Assembly (NCBI GenBank): GCA_003164155.1
Contig: PLSG01000327.1
Span: 1-5,350, forward strand
Length of the DNA stretch: 5,350 bases
Direction: 5' to 3'
DNA from: Parachlamydiaceae bacterium
GTDB taxonomy: Bacteria > Chlamydiota > Chlamydiia > Chlamydiales > Parachlamydiaceae
Below the pieces are notes generated by a model. It made no database searches and was not told the DNA's origin. It was given only the letters and a program-made list of their open reading frames with translations. A program made the position numbers and the translations under genes. Numbering within the stretch: position 1 is the first letter of the stretch; every line of letters starts with the position of its first letter. Below, one piece after another: positions 1 to 5,350 of this stretch.

Positions 1-3000
1 TAAAAAGTTGCGCAATATGCCATTCTTTAATATAAGGGTTAAGATAAGAAGTTAAACGATCGTAGATGCTCGGCTTATTCAGATGATAGTCATTGAATCG
101 GACTATCAGTTTAGGAATTTCTGAATATTGTTCAAGGAACTGCTCTATTATCTGGATTTTATGCGAGCTTAGAGCAAAATGAGGGGAATGGGCATATTGT
201 CGCACAAATGAAAGCAAACTCTGCCTGATAGGCACATTGAATTTTTTAAGTTGGTTTTTAAAGTCTATCGCAGAAGAGCTGTTTGCGTATTTTTTAAGAT
301 TCATCAGGAGCATAGCACAAGCGTTAATCCGGACATAGCAAGCCTCATGGCTTTGATCGCCGGTAACCTCTTCTGCAAGGGCAATCTCTTCAATTAAACT
401 CACCTCTTCTTTGGAATACATTTGCAAGGACACCGAGCGCCCTTTCATAAACTTTTGCGCAGCGGTGTAGTCGCGCTGCAGCAAATACAAGAAACTCAAC
501 ATAAGCCGCCCTGTACGACTTTTACTTTTCAAGTGACCATCGGCAGTCATATCAAAAGTAAAGTAATTCGACGGTTCTGCAAAGGATTTTTGGATGGGTG
601 TGATCATATCAGATAGACTCCATGCACCCTCATATCGCCCGGCATGATGAGGCACAAGCACCTTTCTTTTGCCTGCTTTATTTTCGAGCACGAGGAAAAA
701 AGAGAGCCTCTTCAGCTGATAGCATGCTTGCTTAGTGGCCAGATAAAAACCAGCAAAGGGAGCGTCGCCCATGAACTTTCTATGGTCCGGCCCATCCTTT
801 TCAGCTTTCTCAGACTGCTCCTGCGGATCTAGAGTGAAAGTGAGTCCAAATCTAGGAAATTCAATTACGGTTTCTCTGTTGCGCTCGTCTTTCCATATGA
901 GATAGCTATCATCAAAATTCAAGAAGTTGGGATAAGTATCATCTCTTTGAGCCAAAGAAAGACGGCTGCTGCAGACTTTCCCCTCGCCATCAGCAACTCT
1001 ATGCAATGTCAACTTTCCGTCCAGTCTCTCCTTTGGCAAGATTCTTTTCGACTTGCCTTTAGATTTTAAAGCTAAAGGCGCGGCGAGTTTTATTACGCCT
1101 TCGTAGCGGATTATACCCAGGGATTTATCCAAGAAATAATATTTAGACGTAGCATTTGAAGATTCAGATGTATCGCTTGATGGTAATGCCCACACATGAC
1201 AAGTCATTAAAATAGACGGCGCATTTTTCAACATGTCTCTCCATCTTTCAGAATCGGCATAATCGCACCAGATACCTCTAATCTTCTTCTGATAATCTCC
1301 GCTTCCAAACGGCAAACTGATCAGGCGATTTTCATAGTTAGATGCATCGAAAAAATTATAAAAACGACCATCCCTACAGGTTATGCGCGTTAAAATCGAA
1401 GGGTCGGGAAATAGTTTTTTGAAGACAGGTTGGGCGAGAATGTCATCTGCAAAAAAAGCGTCCAGCATGCTTTGTCGGTAAATCCGCCCTGCCGCAAAAT
1501 CGATCGAAAAGGCATTTCCTTCACTTGAAACGATAGGAAAGTTTGCAAAATCCCATTTCAAAGTCTCACCTACGGCACTTGAAAGCAATTTTGCCAATAC
1601 ATCAGATTGCTGAGTATCGAGCCATTTTAGCTTTAAGTAGACTAGCAAACGATCTAAAGCCCTCTGAAGATCAAATTCCAACAAGGGATTTTGACATTTT
1701 GGACCGTTGAGAAAGGAAAGGGCAAAAAAACTTTTTATGATATGCGATAAACCGGTTTCATCAAGTTCTGTTTTTTTCACCAACTCAACAATATTATCTC
1801 GAGCCAAAATGGCGCGATCTTGAGAACTTCTAATCATCTTATCCAATATGCTGAACTCGGAGACAACCGAAGGAAACAAATTGCTTAGCTTATGGAGTGT
1901 TTCATCTTTGGTTTGGGAAGATGTAAACAGGCTGTGACTTTTGAAAATTTGGCTCAATCTCAAAAAAAAGCACGCCGTAGGAAGATCCTTGATTTCCTGT
2001 GCATAGGCATAGCCATCTTGTACAAAAGAAACCAAGACCTGTGCAAACCCCGGATTTTCTACTAAGGTCTTATGCAATAAGCCCGGTTCAAAAAGGTGTA
2101 GTTGAAAAATCGTTTGAAAGTCGGTATGGCTTAAAAAAGGAAGATGTGCTTTAAAATATGCCACCAGATTGAATATCTGCAGTGGCTTAGCTACGCTTCT
2201 GACAATATAGCGCAGGGCCCAGTAAATTTCCGTTTTCTCCGAGACGATGCTATTTTGCGAAAATTGATTGAGCATATGCGTATTTGGATCGGAAATCTTA
2301 CGATAATTAATAGTTTCGACGCAAAGAGATCTATCTACAAAGTAGGGATAACTATCCCAACCTAAATCTAAACGGATATCCACAGAGGCGCCTTGTCCCC
2401 TCCAACTAGACATGAAATCGCTCCGCATCCATTTTATTTCGATACTTACAGGCTGGGTAGGCCCTTTCAAATGCCAGCTTTTATCGATAGAGAATGATAC
2501 AATACTGCTTTTTAAATCGAAAACCTGAGATTCAGGTGTTAAATAATTCGTCCATAATGAATTACTGCGTAAGGCAAAGTAAGTTAAGTAGGCTTGCTTT
2601 TTCAAAGCACACAAAACTACCGGCAGCATTGTACCTTCTAAATCCGTCATGGCATAGGCGATTATAGCGGTCTCCTTAGGCGGTAACCCTTTATCCTTTA
2701 AACTCTCTTCTGGAGATTTCTCAGATAAGCGCATTTTAAGCAGAACTTCGCTTATCATCTTTTTAATCTTAGGATGGGAATCGAGATAGCGTTTTGCAAA
2801 GGCTACCTCATATCCCAAAAAGTCTGTGCCTCGAAGGTCTTTTTCTGCCACCTCGGCAATTGGACCATCTTTTTCTATCTGAGGATCCTCGCCGAACATC
2901 CCCCCCTTAAATGCCTCCATATCCCCTGAGAGCAGCTTTTGAATAGCCACCAGTTCTGCACTGCGCTCGGGTGAGAGGGTAACCATAAAAGGGTTGGTTA

Positions 3001-5350
3001 ATAACTCTTCGCCTTCCTTTGAATCTCCGGCAAAGATAAAGCCGCGCTTATCGATGCGTATATCTTTCTCTTCTGAAGGAAGTTGACGCAAGAGTTTGAT
3101 CTGCAGCGCCATGTTTCTTTGCATGAAATATCTGGCCCAGAATCTTTTTCCCTCCACTCGAGAAAGCGAGAGCGAAGTCTCCATAAATACATGGCCCAGA
3201 TCCGCTATCTGCTTTATACAAGTTTCGAGATCGTGAGAGGGAATACGCATCCAATAATCGCTTTGAAGGGGCGGCATAGTACCGAAAATATCGCATACGA
3301 AAGTGTGCATTTCAGCCTGCAAAACTGAGGGATGCGCGCTGCTTAAAAGCTCGCTGCTGCCATGCCTAAGTGGGAAACGCATCTTTTCAATGAATTCAAT
3401 CAAACTCTGAAAAGTTGCTCTGGCTTGGGCTGGCCCCCCTTCCAAATTCCAAACGGGAATTCCCAAGCATCTTTTGGACTTGAGTGCCGAAACACCCTCC
3501 TGCCAGGTATTTCTAGAAGGGTTAAGAATAGGTCTTTGGGAAACAGAAATGCTTGCAGCATCGATTTTGCCGAGCATAATGGGTGGACATGCGCGCTCAA
3601 AATTTTCTCGGCACCATCTGATAGTTTTATTTACATCCTCGACTACCGTGGACAAAAGAGAGTGCATCAGCTTACCATCTTTTTCCAACAGCCACCCTTT
3701 GCGCAGCCCTCGATTTAGCAGTCTGGCGCATTGGCGTATGCTATGCAAAAAGAAGTCTGCTACCGCTATTTTATTCCTTATAAAAGATTGATTTATATTG
3801 GAAGTCTGAGTTTTTTCTTGGGTCATGGCATGGTAGTCTTTCAAAATGCGTGCATAGAGATGCACCCTCAGCTGTCCATAGACCTCAGCATTCATCTGGC
3901 TGCGTAAAAAAGCTAGTAAAACGCTCACACCGCACGTACCCGCGACTTGAGACACAATAAAAGAGGGGGGGACTCTATCTCTAACCACAAATTGAGCTTC
4001 CTCCTTATCTAAAAACTCGGGCTTGAGAGCTTTTAAAAAACCTTCATAGATTATCGAAGCGCTATATTTGTGATCATCAGGCTTGAATCTTAAATCGTAA
4101 TAGATGCTCCAGATGTCAGGATGCGCAATGACTTCTCCTCGAATGTGGTCTAAGCGTAGGCATGCAGCACATTTTTTTTTCAGCCCATCGATTACAGCAT
4201 CATGGTAATCTAGACCATCTCCGGTGTTATATATATGCATGCTAAACATGTTCTGGTGGCTTGGCGCATCCACTTGCCGCATAACTTGATAAAGCATAGC
4301 ATGGCCCGTAGGATTGCCCGTCCATCCGCCAAGCAGAAACAAAGATTGACCGGGAGCCATTCCTTGGATTTTCTTAGCCATCTTATCGGCAAACACTTTT
4401 TTTTCACTCTTGGTATTTGAAGGTAAGAGCTTTTCAAACCGATTTTTGGCAGCCTTAGTCTTTAAAGTCAGGCTTTGCATTTCCTTTAAAGTGAGACTTC
4501 TAGCTTTATCGCCCACCGCCTGGCAAAGCGCTTCGGTTTCCAAAATATCGCGCCAGGCCCCATCAATGTTCTTTATATCCATCCTTCCACGCAAGTGCGC
4601 CGCCTCATTGGCCAGCACATCTTGCAGGAAGTGCACAATGTCGTCATAGGATTTTATACCCTCTAGCGCCTCGCCTTCCAAAGAAGCTCCGCTGATAAAA
4701 GCATGTCCTAAAAGATGGGCAAGCAAGTTATGGGATACTTTATAGGGGCGCTTTATGTAGGGAGCACGCACGACCGCTTCTAGCTTGGCTTCTTTCTCCT
4801 CATCTTCTGCAGGTCTTAGCCCTTCACTAATGCCCAAAGAACTTTCAGGAGAAATGGATGACGAAGTGCCAAAATTTATTTCAGGCATCTCCGCTTGTAA
4901 AGTAGCCCGCATATCCATCTTTTCCAGGGCAAGACGGATGGCTTGATCTTTAATGGAGATATCGTCCACTAGAAATTGAATGTTTTCACGGCTTAAGCTG
5001 TAATCACCCACCTGTTCTAGCTGGGAAAAATAGTTTAAGATTAAGTCGTATATATTTTTTTTTGTCGTCGAGAGGATGGGCAACTCACTCCTGCATGAGG
5101 CGCGCAAAATATAGGCTCTGAGCACAAGGGCGCTAAATCTCACATCCTTGTCGGGAATAGCCTGACATAAGTCAATTAAGCGATCGAGCCCATGAATTAG
5201 TTTGTGAATGTCTTCAGGCTTATTTTGATGAGCTATTTCTTCTTGTTTTTTCAAAATTCTATAGGCATCCCAATAGTTTTGTTGTGCCAAATGCAGGTAT
5301 GCCAAATACAGATTATTCTCTACAGCATGGTGACTGAGCTTCCCCCGCTC
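1..5350 (-). CDS. Giant uncharacterised protein, internal fragment (open at both ends), probable chlamydial DUF3638-like family
   Basis: A single minus-strand frame runs through the entire window: 1783 sense codons from 5350 to 2, plus one base of the next codon, with no stop or frameshift. Neither the start nor the stop is in the window, so no start or ribosome binding site can be chosen. I see no signal peptide and no hydrophobic stretch long enough to be a membrane segment; the protein looks soluble. In order it holds a TPR-like helical module, a Ser/acidic linker, a peptidase-like segment, a long helical body, a strand-rich region and a second TPR-like module. Motifs such as IEFPRFGLTF (1496-1505), GFYLA (1534-1538), VLEN and VLVPHH (1554-1569) recall giant DUF3638-like proteins of environmental Chlamydiae; this is recollection of family style, not a search result. 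No Walker A (GxxxxGKS/T) occurs in the window. The biochemical function is unknown; a secreted host-directed protease is one hypothesis. The coding call is near certain; the family is moderate. Confidence 0.95.
146..538 (-). repeat. TPR-like helical module, copy 2 (residues 1605-1735)
   Basis: This is the counterpart of the module at residues 3-127. Block one has G1605, L1607, L1616, L1618, F1620, L1621, L1623, Q1625, Y1628 and A1631, aligning without gaps. The second block has D1665, A1670 and R1674, matching D69, A74 and R78. The third block has I1708, L1713, Q1718, L1727-S1728 and I1732-Q1733, matching I100, L105, Q110, L119-S120 and I124-Q125 without gaps. This copy carries about eight extra residues between blocks two and three. 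The nucleotide sequences are not visibly alike, so any duplication is old. Confidence 0.55.
626..1543 (-). other. Strand-rich region with IEFPRFGLTF motif (residues 1270-1575)
   Basis: Many short segments alternate hydrophobic and polar residues and are separated by Asp, Gly and Asn turns, suggesting a beta-rich fold, possibly propeller-like. Notable elements are FSIDFAAGRIY (1281-1291), CRDGRFYNFFD (1325-1335), YYFLDKSLGIIRYEG (1404-1418), IEFPRFGLTFTLD (1496-1508), GFYLA (1534-1538) and FFLVLENKAGKRKVLVPHH (1551-1569). A Ser/Thr-rich loop (1391-1402) and a basic Lys/Arg cluster (1429-1436) interrupt it. The run from IEFPR to VLVPHH resembles what I recall in giant DUF3638-like proteins and is the main basis of the family suggestion. 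No enzyme activity can be assigned. Confidence 0.45.
1556..2530 (-). other. Strand-rich patch followed by second helical block (residues 941-1265)
   Basis: Residues 941-1012 alternate hydrophobic and polar residues as beta strands do (for example VDIRLDLGW at 990-998 and the aromatic YPYFVDR that follows). From about 1038 the sequence turns helical: YWALRYIVRS (1043-1052), IFNLVAYFKAHLPFL (1059-1073), FQTIFQLHLFEPGLL (1078-1092) and further helices to about 1260. The block ends shortly before the strand-rich region with IEFPRFGLTF. No catalytic motif or known domain is recognised. Its place between the peptidase-like and strand-rich parts suggests it is part of a conserved core of this protein family. 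Confidence 0.4.
2531..3880 (-). other. Long, mainly helical region of unknown family (residues 491-940)
   Basis: This 450-residue stretch follows the peptidase-like segment directly and contains no motif I can assign. It is dominated by helix-favouring sequence, with clear amphipathic helices at about 522-590 (FIRNKIAVADFFLHSIRQC and onward), 644-658, 675-690, 733-756 and 844-875. A short aromatic-rich stretch with SDYWMRIP lies at 697-704. A Gly/acid-rich loop (about 809-830) probably breaks it into two parts. The region is rich in Lys and Glu, has no membrane segment, and could be an ARM/HEAT-like scaffold. That structural reading is inference from residue patterns only. Confidence 0.4.
3881..4378 (-). 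other. Candidate circularly permuted papain-like cysteine peptidase domain (residues 325-490)
   Basis: Three motifs stand out. The first is GGWTGNPTGHAM (341-352), with His350 (codon 4301-4303) in a GHA context like the papain-type catalytic histidine. The second is YNTGDG (374-379), with Asn375 (4226-4228) placed like the Asn of the papain NSWG motif, followed by His383. The third is QVAGTCGVSVLLAFL (468-482), with Gln468 (3947-3949) five residues before Cys473 (3932-3934), resembling the oxyanion Gln and nucleophile Cys at the start of the long helix in papain and calpain. Papain has the order Gln-Cys then His-Asn; here His-Asn comes first, as expected for a circular permutation. A preceding hydrophobic strand (SLFLLGGW) and a following amphipathic helix fit this fold. 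Activity and substrate are unknown; isopeptide or ubiquitin-like substrates are a guess based on the intracellular lifestyle suspected for the host organism. An inactive structural domain is also possible. Confidence 0.5.
4775..4888 (-). other. Low-complexity linker, Ser-rich then acidic (residues 155-192)
   Basis: The segment begins with a Ser/Gly/Thr-rich run (about residues 161-176) and passes into a charged Glu/Asp/Lys run (about 181-192). This composition is typical of a flexible inter-domain linker and separates the N-terminal helical module from the lead-in to the peptidase-like segment. It has no recognisable motif of its own. It is the least structured-looking part of the window and would be a natural domain boundary. 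Confidence 0.55.
4970..5344 (-). repeat. TPR-like helical module, copy 1 (residues 3-127)
   Basis: This all-helical stretch at the start of the visible protein has the spacing of a TPR-type helix pair: L14, L16, Y18, L19, L21, Q23, Y26 and A29 in the first part, then a D69...A74...R78 signature and a third block I100...L105...Q110...L119-S120...I124-Q125. The same three blocks recur in the same order near the other end of the window (residues 1605-1735). Block one aligns without gaps at an offset of 1602 residues, with 9 identities in 31 positions. The module probably begins before the window edge. TPR-like helices usually bind other proteins; a specific partner cannot be inferred here. Confidence 0.55.

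Noticed and set aside
1..60. A possible stop or terminator near the left edge (sequence beginning TAAAAAG on the plus strand)
   Set aside because: In the minus-strand gene frame the last codons read through to base 2 as Gln-Leu-Phe with no stop, and no hairpin followed by a T-run was seen; the TAA is on the other strand and out of any gene.
3048..3296. Minus-strand 82-codon frame and other short frames at 422-832, 2144-2365, 2998-3328 and 4210-4649
   Set aside because: All overlap the main frame in other phases, are short, and show no recognisable motif. The main frame has coherent protein character throughout these stretches.
3362..3718. A 118-codon plus-strand frame, the longest ATG-started frame opposite the main gene
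   Set aside because: It lies wholly opposite the continuous minus-strand frame, its protein looks like random composition with no domain, and an overlapping 105-codon frame in another phase covers the same bases. It is a shadow.
4159..4171. CxxC pair (Cys394, Cys397) as a possible metal site
   Set aside because: No second Cys/His pair at suitable spacing was seen apart from the nearby Asp401-His402, so a zinc site cannot be supported.
4461..4500. Short direct repeat encoding SLTLK twice (residues 285-289 and 293-297)
   Set aside because: Two copies of five residues eight residues apart in a helical region are readily explained by heptad-like composition; no further copies follow.
4697..4708. 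Second GHA motif (residues 215-217, LLGHAF) upstream of the peptidase-like segment
   Set aside because: It has no following Asn-Thr-Gly motif, no Gly-Gly-Trp lead-in, and sits in a helical context, so it is unlikely to carry the catalytic histidine.

Overview
The whole 5350-base window is one uninterrupted reading frame on the minus strand, open at both ends: 1783 consecutive sense codons from base 5350 down to base 2, with no stop. It is an internal piece of a single giant gene. The start codon lies to the right of base 5350 and the stop lies to the left of base 1. No second gene, RNA gene, mobile element, promoter or terminator is visible. The many short ATG-started frames on both strands are shadows of this gene. 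Residue numbers below are window-relative, with residue 1 the codon at 5348-5350.

The composition is moderately AT-rich, the protein is rich in Leu, Lys, Ser and Phe, and the predicted product is very large with no membrane segments seen. The wording of several motifs recalls the giant uncharacterised proteins (DUF3638-like) of amoeba-associated Chlamydiae such as Parachlamydia, Waddlia and Simkania relatives. That assignment is from memory of the family, without a search, and is moderate in confidence. Another intracellular bacterium with giant effectors remains possible.

Layout in protein order, right to left on the map: (1) a TPR-like helical module at residues 3-127; (2) a Ser-rich then acidic linker at about 155-192; (3) a helical lead-in and then a peptidase-like segment at about 325-490, with GHA (His350), NTG (Asn375) and QVAGTC (Gln468, Cys473), which I read as a papain-type active site in permuted order, His-Asn before Gln-Cys; (4) a long helical region of no recognised family at about 491-940; (5) a short strand-rich patch and a second helical block at about 941-1265; (6) a strand-rich region at about 1270-1575 with the motif IEFPRFGLTF; (7) a second copy of the TPR-like module at about 1605-1735, followed by about 48 further residues.

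The two most interesting observations are the candidate permuted cysteine peptidase and the distant internal repeat that places the same helical module on both sides of a roughly 1500-residue body. If the family assignment is right, an ATP-binding-like P-loop region is expected beyond the left edge of the window. None is present inside it. A protease or deubiquitinase-like role against host proteins is a reasonable hypothesis but is inference only.
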